64,000 bases of DNA from an uncultured Desulfobacterales bacterium (GTDB taxonomy: Bacteria; Desulfobacterota; Desulfobulbia; Desulfobulbales; Desulfocapsaceae). The notes beneath the pieces were generated by a model. The model searched no databases. It was not told the DNA's origin and saw nothing but the letters and a program-made list of their open reading frames with translations. Of the stretch, positions 36,875 to 45,667 are shown in pieces (the first letter of the stretch is position 1; the number at the start of each line of letters is the position of its first letter). The DNA is taken from the NCBI GenBank assembly GCA_937915545.1, contig CALGIJ010000011.1:62001-126000 (forward strand). Reading direction: 5' to 3'. Both the position numbers and the translations under genes were made by a program.

Positions 36875-37513
36875 TCAGGGCAGCACGACAAAGCCCCGTT
36901 CTTCCAGCAGCCTGACCACCTCGGCAGGTTCCGCGCCGTGCAGACGCATATAGATCCTGCCCCGGTCATCGGGCTCGGCGAGACGGATCAGCCGGGTCAG
37001 GGCGATGCCCCAGCCCTCCACCAGGGCGGCAAGCTCGCCGACGATGCCCGGCCGGCCGTCGTCCTCGACGCCGAGCAAAAGCGAGCCCTTCTCGTTCATG
37101 CCGAAGAGGCGGCGGTAGGCGCCGATGAGATCGAGCAGCGAGAAAAAGCCCAGCACCTCGCCCCGTTCGCCGAGCACCGGGATGCCGCCGATTTTCTCGC
37201 GGTCAAAGAGCAGCAGGGCGTCGTCGAGGGTCGCCTCCGGCCCCAGGGCGGTGCAGGTGGTGGTCATGATATCGGCCACAGTCATCTTGCCGACCTCCTC
37301 GAAGACCAGGGTCTTGGCCTGGTTGGAGCTGACCGTCGAGGGGTAGGCGGAGCGCAGGTCGCGGTCGCTGACGATGCCGATCAGCCTGTCCTGGTCATCC
37401 ACCACCGGCAGATGGCGGATATGGTAGGTGTTGAGCAGGCGCCGCGCCTCCGTCAAGGTCGTCTGCGGGGGAACGGTGATCGGGTCGCCGGTCATGTATT
37501 CGGAGAGATGCAT
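36875..37513 (-). CDS. CBS-pair protein with C-terminal ACT-like domain (AcuB-like)
   Basis: A 212-residue protein with two CBS motifs (YMTGDPITVPPQTTLTEARR to GIVSDRDLRSAYP; DIMTTTCTALGPEATLDDAL to GFFSLLDLIGAYRRL), followed by an ACT-like domain from about 145 (GVEDDGRPGIVGELAALVEG). CBS pairs usually sense adenine nucleotides and ACT domains amino acids, so it is probably a metabolic sensor; the target is unknown. AAGGAGG lies 5 bases before the ATG. Confidence 0.9.
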   Translation of the reverse strand: MHLSEYMTGDPITVPPQTTLTEARRLLNTYHIRHLPVVDDQDRLIGIVSDRDLRSAYPSTVSSNQAKTLVFEEVGKMTVADIMTTTCTALGPEATLDDALLLFDREKIGGIPVLGERGEVLGFFSLLDLIGAYRRLFGMNEKGSLLLGVEDDGRPGIVGELAALVEGWGIALTRLIRLAEPDDRGRIYMRLHGAEPAEVVRLLEERGFVVLP

Positions 37514-37838
37514 AAGGCCTCCTTGGCCGAAACCGCCGGCCGTGCGGATAGGATCGTTTTCCGGGCGACAACATACCTTGCCGAAACCTTTTTGACCAGT
37601 ATAGCATAGCGACGCGACCAAAAGGCAAAGGCATTTTTCACTGCCGCCTCTGGCGCAGGGCGCGCTGGGTGTTTCTGCAGGCAATCCTTGCCAGCGCCGC
37701 CGTTTTCCGCTACCCTGAGATATTGCTCGGCGCCCACCCATGCCCCGGCAGGCATGGATCGCGGCCGACGGCAGCCGGGCCAGGAACGCTCCCCCGCCGC
37801 ACACTGGCCTTCGGCCGCTCCCACACCACGGAACGCCC
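37514..37838. promoter_or_regulatory. Divergent promoter region
   Basis: A 325-bp stretch between the CBS gene and the thioredoxin-like gene. The only clear promoter element is a leftward -10 box TATACT (AGTATA at 37598-37603) that would serve the CBS gene. I see no gene, operator or structured RNA in the rest. Confidence 0.35.
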
Positions 37839-38090
37839 ATGTCCCTCGTCTTCTACAAATCGGCCCTCTGTCCCCGCTGCCATGCGGCGCGAAAGACGTT
37901 ACAACGACTCGCCGCTGCCGACCCGGCTCTGTCCATCGAGGAGGTCGACATCCTCGGCTCACCGCTGCGCGCCTGGCGTGACGGCATCAGGATGATCCCG
38001 GCGCTCAAGGACGGCAACCGTCTGCTCAGCGGCATCTTTCTCAGCGAATCAGCTATCCGCCGTTTCCTTCACGAGGCCAGGGGGAGGTGA
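37839..38090 (+). CDS. Small thioredoxin/glutaredoxin-like protein
   Basis: An 83-residue thioredoxin-fold protein: FYKSALCPRCHAARKT places a CPRC pair at Cys11/Cys14 after the first strand, and the cis-Pro position is in IRMIPAL. It lacks a long C-terminal helix and is near the minimal glutaredoxin size. The ATG at 37839 is the one next to homology; its ribosome site is poor. It is followed 134 bp later by an envelope operon. Role unknown, probably thiol exchange or metal handling. Confidence 0.7.
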   Translation: MSLVFYKSALCPRCHAARKTLQRLAAADPALSIEEVDILGSPLRAWRDGIRMIPALKDGNRLLSGIFLSESAIRRFLHEARGR

Positions 38091-38224
38091 TACTCCGGTC
38101 CTGCCAGTGAAGACCGCATTTTCTCTTGCCATTGCCAGGTTTTCCCCGATACAATGAACGGATCGGCTTGTCCCGATGCGGCGCGCGCCGCCACCCTCCC
38201 CGTCAACCCCCTCCCCGGCTCGCC

Positions 38225-38965
38225 ATGAAATATCTCTACACCATCCTGGCAATCTTCGGCCTCTTCTCCATCGTCACCCTGCTGCTGCTTCTGCCCCGCA
38301 ACAAAGTCGACGACAAGGATATCGCCCTGTCGGTCAACGGCCGGCATTTCGGTAAAGAGATGGTGGAGAGTGAAGGCAAGAAATTCGGGTATCACAGCGA
38401 CGAACGGTCCGATATCGTCGACGGCATCATCACCCGGGAACTGCTCATCCAGGAGGCGGAGCGCCGCGAGATCCACAAGGAGGAGAGCTTCCGCCAGGCG
38501 CTCAAGACCTACTACGAGAATTCCCTGATCAAGACCCTGCTCGACCGGCAGAACGAGACCCTGCAGGTGACGGTCAGCGAGGGGGAGATCGACGCCTATA
38601 TCGGCTTCCTCGGTAAGGTAGTCACCTTCAGCCGCCTGGAGAAAATCCCCAACTCTGCCGAGGAAGCCAAGACTCTCGCCGGGGTGAGCAGCACCGCCCA
38701 GTTTACAGAGTTGGCCACCCCGGTGCGCCTGCTGCTGTCCTCACTGCAGCCGACACAGTTCGCGGTGAGGTATGACACCGGCAGCGAGGCCTATGCCCTG
38801 CGCCTCGACAGCGTCGTCGATGCCCCCGGAGAAACGGCCAGGACGGTTGAACGGGATCGGGTCAAGGAAATGCTGGTCGGCTACAAGAAAGAGCAGCAGC
38901 TCAACCGCTGGCTCGCCGAACTCCGCAAAAAGGCGACCATCACCATCCACAGCGAGAACAGGTAA
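38225..38965 (+). CDS. Membrane-anchored SurA-N-like periplasmic protein
   Basis: A 246-residue protein with one N-terminal membrane anchor (about 4-20) and a periplasmic region resembling the chaperone part of SurA/PpiD-type proteins (ERSDIVDGIITRELLIQEAERREI, a helix-rich stretch), but with no parvulin isomerase domain. The C-terminal part ends KKEQQLNRWLAELRKKA, which also matches SurA-family ends. The stop is 2 bases before the next start. It opens a three-gene operon with the HAMP-like and HExxH proteins. Confidence 0.72.
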   Translation: MKYLYTILAIFGLFSIVTLLLLLPRNKVDDKDIALSVNGRHFGKEMVESEGKKFGYHSDERSDIVDGIITRELLIQEAERREIHKEESFRQALKTYYENSLIKTLLDRQNETLQVTVSEGEIDAYIGFLGKVVTFSRLEKIPNSAEEAKTLAGVSSTAQFTELATPVRLLLSSLQPTQFAVRYDTGSEAYALRLDSVVDAPGETARTVERDRVKEMLVGYKKEQQLNRWLAELRKKATITIHSENR

Positions 38966-38967
38966 CC

Positions 38968-39576
38968 ATGGCGCAACCTTACAAACGACGGAACTTTTTC
39001 ATCAAGAAGGAATTTCAGGGCAGGCTGATTCTCGGGGTCTTCCTCTTCGTCACCGGCGGCTGTCTGTTCTTCGTCTTTCTCCTCGGCCTCTTCTCCGCCG
39101 ACTCCCTGACCCTGTCGTACAGCAACCACGACCTGCAACTCGGCGGCACCCCGGCCATGCTGTTGAAAAATGCTTTGGCGGCACACTGGGTGTTCATCGC
39201 CATCGGCACGGTGTTCCTCGTCGCGGCGGTGATGCTGCTCACCCATCGCATCGCCGGGCCCCTGTTCCGCTTCGAAAAAGCCCTGGACAACATGCTGCTG
39301 CACAGGCTTGATGACACCATCTACCTGCGCAGCAAGGACGAAGGCAAGGAGCTGGCACGCAAGATCAACGACTTCAACCTCGACCTGTCGACTACGGTAC
39401 GGTCGCTGCAGGGCAACTGCGAGGCCATCGCCACGCTCCTCGAACAGGCCAGGGAGAAGAGCCTCGCCCTCGATGACGAACGTCGCCTGGAGTTGCAGTC
39501 GTTGTTGTGGAGCATCGAGGAAAAGAACAAAAAAAACCAGGCCACCTGCGCGTCCTACACCCTCAAGGATGTCTAG
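38968..39576 (+). CDS. Membrane protein with HAMP-like segment
   Basis: A 202-residue protein with two membrane segments (about 20-43 and 73-91). The second is followed by HRIAGPLFRFEKALDNML, the pattern of a HAMP linker of chemoreceptors and kinases, and then a long helix (about 100-190). No output domain is attached, so it may oligomerise or transmit a signal by itself. The gene overlaps the next by 8 bases and follows the SurA-like gene by 2 bases, so all three are translated together. Confidence 0.72.
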   Translation: MAQPYKRRNFFIKKEFQGRLILGVFLFVTGGCLFFVFLLGLFSADSLTLSYSNHDLQLGGTPAMLLKNALAAHWVFIAIGTVFLVAAVMLLTHRIAGPLFRFEKALDNMLLHRLDDTIYLRSKDEGKELARKINDFNLDLSTTVRSLQGNCEAIATLLEQAREKSLALDDERRLELQSLLWSIEEKNKKNQATCASYTLKDV

Positions 39577-40099
39577 ACTCGTCCCCCTCATCACCCTCTG
39601 CTGCCTCTTGCTGCTCCCCCTCGCCACCCGCGCCACGGAGATCAAGGGCAGGTATGTCACCATCGTCTACGGGGGCGATGAACTGCTCGACGACTTCAAC
39701 GACGAGCTCGAACTGGGCCGCAAACTCGACGGCCTCGCACGCAAGCGGCCCATCGTCACCGTCGCCGACGAGGTGCTGGCCAAAGTGGACACGGTGGTCG
39801 AAAAGGCCGAGACCATCCTCGAGATGTTCCCCGACCAGTTGCACATCCGTGTCGTGTTGCTTGCCGCCCAGGAAGATGTGGGGCGGGTCTTTCAAGAAAA
39901 GTACAACCGCAGTGCCGACCACATCGCCTTCTATTCACTCTCCGAAGACACCATCTACCTCTCTGTCGACGACGTCAACCTCGAGGTTCTCGCCCATGAG
40001 ATCGGTCACGCCATCGTCGATCACTACTTCGATGTCCGCCCGCCCTACAATATCCACGAACTGATGGCGCAGTTCGTCGAAAAGCGCATCAGCGACTGA
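39569..40099 (+). CDS. Secreted HExxH-motif putative metallopeptidase
   Basis: A 176-residue protein with a signal peptide (about 1-22, ending LATRATE) and the zinc-binding motif HEIGH at 143-147 in LAHEIGHAIVDHYF, with a downstream acidic/His stretch (NIHELMAQFVEKR) that could give the third ligand. Together these suggest a small gluzincin-type peptidase in the periplasm. It starts inside the end of the HAMP-like gene. Substrate and activity are unproven. Confidence 0.72.
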   Translation: MSRLVPLITLCCLLLLPLATRATEIKGRYVTIVYGGDELLDDFNDELELGRKLDGLARKRPIVTVADEVLAKVDTVVEKAETILEMFPDQLHIRVVLLAAQEDVGRVFQEKYNRSADHIAFYSLSEDTIYLSVDDVNLEVLAHEIGHAIVDHYFDVRPPYNIHELMAQFVEKRISD

Positions 40100-40136
40100 G
40101 ATAACAGCCACAGCCCGGCACTTCGGTCTACTCTGG

Positions 40137-42473
40137 CTATTTTACCGGTTGTTCGAGACGGGCGAGCTTGCGGCGCACCCCCTCGTTGAGGGGCTCGAGG
40201 AGCAGCACCTGCTGGTACTCTTCCCTGGCGCGATAGAGTATGCCTGTGGCGAGGTAGTGATCGCCCAGCCACTCGTGGAAGGGGGCATAGGTGGGGATGG
40301 TGGCGATGCCAAGGCGGAGAAGCTCCAGGGCCTTGTCGTCTTCCTTGCGCTGGCGATAGTGTTGAATGAGCCGGACAAACCACTGTGGCTCGAGCTTTTC
40401 CTCGCGGTCGAGAAAGTCCAACGCCCGGGTCCAGTAGTAGGCCGCCTCATCGAGATCGCCGCTCTTCTTATAAAAATCGCCGCAGCTCACCCAGCTTGCG
40501 ACCCGCGCGGGAAGCACCGCCGCCAGCTCGCTCCGCTCAACGTGAAAGCTGTGCAGCAGCGGCAGGATCACCTCCAGCATCTTCCCGTTCTCGGCCACCG
40601 CCTGGCGCACAACCTCTAAGGCCGTCTCCCGACGCTCTCTCGCCAGCAGCCACTCGACCCTGGAAAGCAGCAGCAACTCCCGCTTAACCGTGCGCCGGGC
40701 GCCCTCTTCGAGCAGCCTCTCCGCCTCGTGGCGGCGCTCCGGCGGCAGCAGCAGACCGATGCGCTGGAGTATGGCGCCGTCGAGGGGATCCTTGAATCCG
40801 GCGCGGAGTGCAGTCGCGAGCGCCAGTTCCGGCAAGTTCTGAAAGCGCTGCACCTCGCCAAGCAGGAAGGGGTAGAGCCCTTCCCATGGATCGAAAATCT
40901 CCGCCCGGGCGAGACCGGTGGCCGCCTCGCCAAGACGCTCGGCGGAGAGTTGCCGGCTCAGGTAGATGTCCTTGACGCCGTTGTAGTGATATCTGCCGAC
41001 GACAGCCCCCCCTTGAAAAGCAACGGCGACGAGCAGCAGGACCACCCCCGCCGCGGCAAGAAACGGCTGCGGCAGGCGTCCTCTCTTAAGCAGCGTGGTG
41101 TTCATCTGGTAGTGGAAGCGGGTGTTGCCCGCCGAGACCGCCACGCCGCAGAGAAAGAAGAAGTAGAGGCCGACCGCGCCATTGTGCATGTTGAAGTCGG
41201 TGAAGGAGTGTACCAGCATGCCGAAGACTGCGCTGAGCGCGGCGGTGACGAGGAGGATGGCGTACCGGTCGCGACGGCGGCCGAGCATCTTCAGCCCGTG
41301 GGCGAACACCGCCAGCACGAACCAGGCGGCGAGCAGCAGACCCGGCACACCGCCGTTGGTGAGCAGCTCGAGGAAGTCGTTATGGGCGTGATCGTAGATG
41401 GCCTCGCCGGGCACGGTGCGGTAGAGGGGGTACATGGCGATGAAAGTGCCGAAGCCGCTGCCGGTCAGCCAGAAGTCGCGAACGATGCCCAGGCTGTCCT
41501 GCCACACCAGCAGCCGGTCGACGGCAAACTCGCCGCTGCCGGTGAAAATCTCATCAAAACGCTCGACGATCGGCTGCCAGCCGAACCAGGCGACAATCAC
41601 CACCAGCAGGGAAAAGAAGGCTGCCGGAACGAGGCGCGAGTAACGGCGTTCCTTCCAGGAGAGAAGGAGGAAGAACACGAGCAGAGACAGGGTGACGGCG
41701 ATGATCCCGCCACGGCAAAGGCTGACGAACACCGAAGACGCGAGCAGCAGCACCCCGAAAGAAAAGACCAGATACCGGTTGATCCCTTCTTCCCTGGAGA
41801 AGAAGGCGACGACACGCTTGCGCCAGGACTCGTCGTCGGCGACGACCGGCCGATAGTAGAGGGCCAGGGCGAGGAGCAGGGGGACGACCAGCTCGACATA
41901 GCCGGCGTACTGGGAGCGGTTGACCCATGGCCCCATGGACTGCCCGGTGGACGAGGGGCGGAACCAGAACACCTTGTCCGGCGAGGTGAACTTCTGCAGC
42001 AGGGCGAGCAGGCCGATGAATAGGGCCAGCCAGCAGCAGAACTCCACCGCGCGCTTGAGCTTCTCGCCAGCCGAGAGCAGCTGCACGGTGAGCACATAAA
42101 AGAGGGCATAGCTGAAAATGCGGACGAGTTCGAGCAAGGTCCCCTTGGGGTAGACCGAGAGCGGCAGCCAGCGGTCATCGCCCTGCAGCCCGTAGACCGG
42201 CTCGTAGGCGGCAAAACCGTGGGGCGACAGCAGCTTCACAAGAGGAACCGGCAAGGGCAGCAGCTGCACCGCCATCCACGCCAGCAAAAGCAGCAAGGGG
42301 AGCAGACCGGGGGTGGCGAGCAGCCTGCCGTTGCGGTGGCCGAGGGAGTATACCAGCACCGCCACGCCCACCAGCACCTCTACCAGCAGCAGTGACCAGC
42401 CTTCGACCGTGCCGAAGGCCAGCGGTGCGACCACCAGGGGCAGCAGAAAAACGACCAGGCCCAGGGATTTCAC
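40137..42473 (-). CDS. O-antigen ligase/polymerase-family protein with TPR tail
   Basis: A 778-residue membrane protein. Residues about 1-475 hold a dozen or so hydrophobic segments and the Wzy/WaaL-type region: GSGFGTFIAMYPLYRTVPGE followed by YDHAHNDFLELLTNGG, where the His is usual for O-antigen ligase domains (PF04932). The soluble C-terminal 300 residues are helical repeats of TPR type (FYKKSGDLDEAAYYWTRAL, FHEWLGDHYLATGILYRARE). It most likely polymerises or attaches polysaccharide in this locus. It is the last gene of the leftward export operon, 21 bp after the kinase gene. Confidence 0.88.
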   Translation of the reverse strand: MKSLGLVVFLLPLVVAPLAFGTVEGWSLLLVEVLVGVAVLVYSLGHRNGRLLATPGLLPLLLLLAWMAVQLLPLPVPLVKLLSPHGFAAYEPVYGLQGDDRWLPLSVYPKGTLLELVRIFSYALFYVLTVQLLSAGEKLKRAVEFCCWLALFIGLLALLQKFTSPDKVFWFRPSSTGQSMGPWVNRSQYAGYVELVVPLLLALALYYRPVVADDESWRKRVVAFFSREEGINRYLVFSFGVLLLASSVFVSLCRGGIIAVTLSLLVFFLLLSWKERRYSRLVPAAFFSLLVVIVAWFGWQPIVERFDEIFTGSGEFAVDRLLVWQDSLGIVRDFWLTGSGFGTFIAMYPLYRTVPGEAIYDHAHNDFLELLTNGGVPGLLLAAWFVLAVFAHGLKMLGRRRDRYAILLVTAALSAVFGMLVHSFTDFNMHNGAVGLYFFFLCGVAVSAGNTRFHYQMNTTLLKRGRLPQPFLAAAGVVLLLVAVAFQGGAVVGRYHYNGVKDIYLSRQLSAERLGEAATGLARAEIFDPWEGLYPFLLGEVQRFQNLPELALATALRAGFKDPLDGAILQRIGLLLPPERRHEAERLLEEGARRTVKRELLLLSRVEWLLARERRETALEVVRQAVAENGKMLEVILPLLHSFHVERSELAAVLPARVASWVSCGDFYKKSGDLDEAAYYWTRALDFLDREEKLEPQWFVRLIQHYRQRKEDDKALELLRLGIATIPTYAPFHEWLGDHYLATGILYRAREEYQQVLLLEPLNEGVRRKLARLEQPVK

Positions 42474-42494
42474 GGCAGAGGTCCCTGCTGCGGG

Positions 42495-44735
42495 TCAGGA
42501 GGGGGTGTCGTCTTTGGCATAATAGCTGCTGTAGCCTGAATAGTAGTAGCCCCCGCCATGGTGCTTGCCGACACCGTTGAGGACTACACCGAGGATGCGG
42601 CACTGCACGTCGCGCAGTTTCTTGAGACCGCTCTGCACCATGTCGTAGGTGGTCACCCCGGCCTTGACGACGATGACCGTGCCGTCGACGAGATGAGACA
42701 GCGCCAGGCTGTCGGTAACCAGCTGCACCGGCGGAGAATCGACAAGTATGAAGTCGAAGTGTTCGCGCATTTTCTCGATCAGCGAGCGGAGGCGCTTGGA
42801 GCCGACGAGGTCGGAGGGGTTGGGGGGGATGGGGCCAGCGGTGATGACGAAGAGTTCCTCGCCCGCCACCTTGTGGATGATGTTCTCCTGCATGGTGCCG
42901 GAGAGGTAGTTGGAAAGCCCCTTGTCGTTCTGCATCGAAAAGACCGTATGCACGCGGGGACGGCGCAGGTCGCAGTCGATGATCAGTACTTTCTTGCCAT
43001 TCTGACTGAATACCCGGGCGATATTGATGGAGGTAGTGGTCTTGCCTTCGCCCTGCCCCATGCTGCTGACGAGGATGGTTTTGGGGGGCTGTTCCGGGGA
43101 GGAGAGGAGCAAACCGGAGCGCACCAGGCGATAGCTTTCGGCAATCGGCGACAGCGGCTTCTGCACGATATAGGATTCGATCTTCTTGCCCTTCTCCCTG
43201 AGCTTCTCCACCGTGCCAAGCACGGTGATGCCGTATCTGCTCTCGAAGTCCTTGTCCGACTTGATGGTGTTGTCGAGATATTCGATAAGGAAGGCACAGC
43301 CGACTCCGGCCATGAGGCCAAGCACCAGACCGAGGATGAGGTTGCGTCTCTTGTTGGGTTTGGACGGCGCCCCCGGCAGGTAGGCATCCTTGAGCACCCA
43401 GACATTGACGCTCTGCGACTGCTCGGTGACCCCCTCCTTCTTGATATTGGCGGTCAGCGCCTCGTAGACGACCCGGTTGGCGTCGACGTCGCGCTTCATG
43501 ATCGAGTACTGGATGAACTTCTCGTTGAGGTTGAGCAGCTCGTTCTTGGTGGCGGCAAGCTGCTCCTCGAGTTTTTTCTCCTGGGATCTGGCCAGGTCGT
43601 GGGCATTCCTCGTTGCGGCGATAACCCGGTTGACCTCGGACTGCTGCTGATTGAGCAACTCCGTCAGCTCATCATTGGCCTTGATCATCAGGGGGTGCTT
43701 TTCCCCGTATTTCTTGGAGAGATCGCCGATATTCTGTCGTGCCTTGAACAAGGCCTCGCGCACCCCCTTGAGCACGGCGCTGTCGGTGAAGGTGGGGATA
43801 TTCTCCAACTGGGCAACATTCTTGCCGGCAACCTCGACCTGGCGGAGGATACCCTCGAGGTTCTGCCGCTCGGTCTGGATCCTGGAGAGCTGGGAACTGA
43901 ACTCGCTCAGCCGCTGCGGATAGATGGCCAGCTTGTTTTCGATGGTCACCAAGTCGTTGGCGCGCATGTACTCCTGCATGGCCTTCTCCGAAGCCTCGAG
44001 CTTGTTGCGTTCCTCCTGGGCCTTGGCGGTCATCCACTGCAGGGCGTAGCGGCTGGTGGCGAGCTTCATGTCGAGCAGCTCGTCCATATAGGCCCTGGCG
44101 ACGGCATCGGCAACCAGCTTGGCGATGGCCGGCGAGCGGTCGCTGTATGAGATATTGATGATCTTGGTGTTCTTCAGCGGAGTGACGACCAGCCGCCCCT
44201 GGATCATGGCGGCAATGATATCCTCGTCCCTCATCGGCTCGCTTACGACCAGCGCTCCCCCGGTTCCCTGGCTCGTCGAATCCTCGCTGAGCTTTTTGAC
44301 GCTCGCCAGCAGCGATCCCAGCGACTCGCTTATGGCGGTGCCGATGTTGTTGAAGAACGAGGGTTCGGCTTTCTTTTCCTCGAGGAAATAGCCGCGATAG
44401 GTGCTGGCCAGCTTGAGGCTGTCCACCACCCGCCGGGCGACCTTGGCGCTTCTGACAATGGTCGACTGGGTCTCGAGAAAGTCGGGGTCGTAGGAATAAT
44501 ACGAGGTGCTTTCCAGGCCCGAAGCGCCGCGGTTGCGCTCGATGAGCACCTCCACCGACGAGGTATAGATGGGGGTGGCCGAGTAGGTGAGGATGATGGT
44601 GGTCAGGAAGACCAGGCCAAACAGGGTGAAAAGAATGGACTTGCGCTTGCGGAGAATCAGAAGATAGTCGCGGAGGTGGACGTCCTGCTCTTCCTCCTCC
44701 TCGTAAAATCGTTCCTGCGGTGGATAGGTTTGCAT
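42495..44735 (-). CDS. wzc-like: Wzz/Wzc-type chain-length protein with BY-kinase domain
   Basis: Controls polysaccharide length and export by cycles of tyrosine phosphorylation. The 746-residue protein has a Wzz domain with membrane segments near 35-53 and 468-488, a long coiled-coil periplasmic part, then a BY-kinase with Walker A GQGEGKTT, Walker A' LIIDCDLRRP and Walker B FILVDSPPV. The C-terminal tail is a tyrosine cluster (GGGYYYSGYSSYYAKDD), the usual autophosphorylation target. It stands between Wza-like and polymerase genes. Confidence 0.95.
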   Translation of the reverse strand: MQTYPPQERFYEEEEEQDVHLRDYLLILRKRKSILFTLFGLVFLTTIILTYSATPIYTSSVEVLIERNRGASGLESTSYYSYDPDFLETQSTIVRSAKVARRVVDSLKLASTYRGYFLEEKKAEPSFFNNIGTAISESLGSLLASVKKLSEDSTSQGTGGALVVSEPMRDEDIIAAMIQGRLVVTPLKNTKIINISYSDRSPAIAKLVADAVARAYMDELLDMKLATSRYALQWMTAKAQEERNKLEASEKAMQEYMRANDLVTIENKLAIYPQRLSEFSSQLSRIQTERQNLEGILRQVEVAGKNVAQLENIPTFTDSAVLKGVREALFKARQNIGDLSKKYGEKHPLMIKANDELTELLNQQQSEVNRVIAATRNAHDLARSQEKKLEEQLAATKNELLNLNEKFIQYSIMKRDVDANRVVYEALTANIKKEGVTEQSQSVNVWVLKDAYLPGAPSKPNKRRNLILGLVLGLMAGVGCAFLIEYLDNTIKSDKDFESRYGITVLGTVEKLREKGKKIESYIVQKPLSPIAESYRLVRSGLLLSSPEQPPKTILVSSMGQGEGKTTTSINIARVFSQNGKKVLIIDCDLRRPRVHTVFSMQNDKGLSNYLSGTMQENIIHKVAGEELFVITAGPIPPNPSDLVGSKRLRSLIEKMREHFDFILVDSPPVQLVTDSLALSHLVDGTVIVVKAGVTTYDMVQSGLKKLRDVQCRILGVVLNGVGKHHGGGYYYSGYSSYYAKDDTPS

Positions 44736-44790
44736 GTGCCTTGGACGCTGAACGGGAAAAGGGGAGCAGAGAGCGGGCCTGCCGCCACCG

Positions 44791-45666
44791 CTAGAAAAAG
44801 CTTTCCGGCACGACGATGACGTCGTTTTCGATCACCGGAGTATCGAGACTGACGTCCTTGATGACCTTCTTCTGGTCACCTTCCATGCGCACGATGGATA
44901 CGCTCGATTTGGCGGCCTTGCCGGTGAATCCCCTGGCCAGGGCGACGATCTTGAGTACCGTGGTGCCCTCTCCGCAGGGGTAGGTGCCGGGGGTATCGAC
45001 CTCGCCGGTCACATAGCATTTGCCGGCGCCGGAGACATAGACGGTGTCCTCATCATTGATCTGGATGTTCTGCCCGAGGTCGCCGCCTTTAATGAGGGAG
45101 CCAAGATTGATGGCGATCACCGTGTCCTTGTCGCCGACACGGCGCTTGATGGTAGCGGTGTCGCCGGCATCCTTGTCAAAACCGCCGGCCTTGGAGACGA
45201 GTTCGAGGAAGGTGGTCGGCCCGCTCAGTTCGATGATTCCGGGGTTGCGGACATTGCCCAGCACCACCGCCTTACGGCTGCGAAACTCATCGACGAAGAC
45301 ATTGACCTGGGGATTGACGATATAGCCGGCGGCGAACATCTTGGTGAGTTTGTCGGTGATGGCGGAGATGGACAGCTTGTTGACGTTGACCGAGCCGAGC
45401 AGCGGCACCACGATGGAGCCATTGCTGGCCACCCGGACCTTGGTCTTGAGATCGTCGTTATCGTAGACGATGATGCTGATAACATCCCCCGGCCCGACGA
45501 GGTATTCGCCATCAGGATTGGTGGCGGCTCCAGCCGCCCTGCTGCCGAGGCACAGCGCCAGGAGAACCACCACTACGTGCAGCCCACGCCCCAAGGCCGG
45601 GCGAAGTTGAGAAAAACTCAGAAATCGATCCCTCGCCAGGCGGGCTGACGAGGGACGGGAAGACAT
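44791..45666 (-). CDS. wza-like: Wza/KpsD-like polysaccharide export protein
   Basis: A 291-residue periplasmic/outer-membrane export protein. It has an N-terminal signal (RGLHVVVVLLALCLGSRAAGAA), the Poly_export domain (YLVGPGDVISIIVYDNDDL ... VVPLLGSVNV) and SLBB repeats (KAVVLGNVRNPGIIEL; KCYVTGEVDTPGTY). No lipobox Cys is seen, unlike classical Wza. The ATG at 45666 follows the stop of the upstream barrel gene by one base, so translation is probably coupled; longer starts would overlap that gene. The partner is the kinase downstream. Confidence 0.93.
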   Translation of the reverse strand: MSSRPSSARLARDRFLSFSQLRPALGRGLHVVVVLLALCLGSRAAGAATNPDGEYLVGPGDVISIIVYDNDDLKTKVRVASNGSIVVPLLGSVNVNKLSISAITDKLTKMFAAGYIVNPQVNVFVDEFRSRKAVVLGNVRNPGIIELSGPTTFLELVSKAGGFDKDAGDTATIKRRVGDKDTVIAINLGSLIKGGDLGQNIQINDEDTVYVSGAGKCYVTGEVDTPGTYPCGEGTTVLKIVALARGFTGKAAKSSVSIVRMEGDQKKVIKDVSLDTPVIENDVIVVPESFF

Positions 45667-45667
45667 C

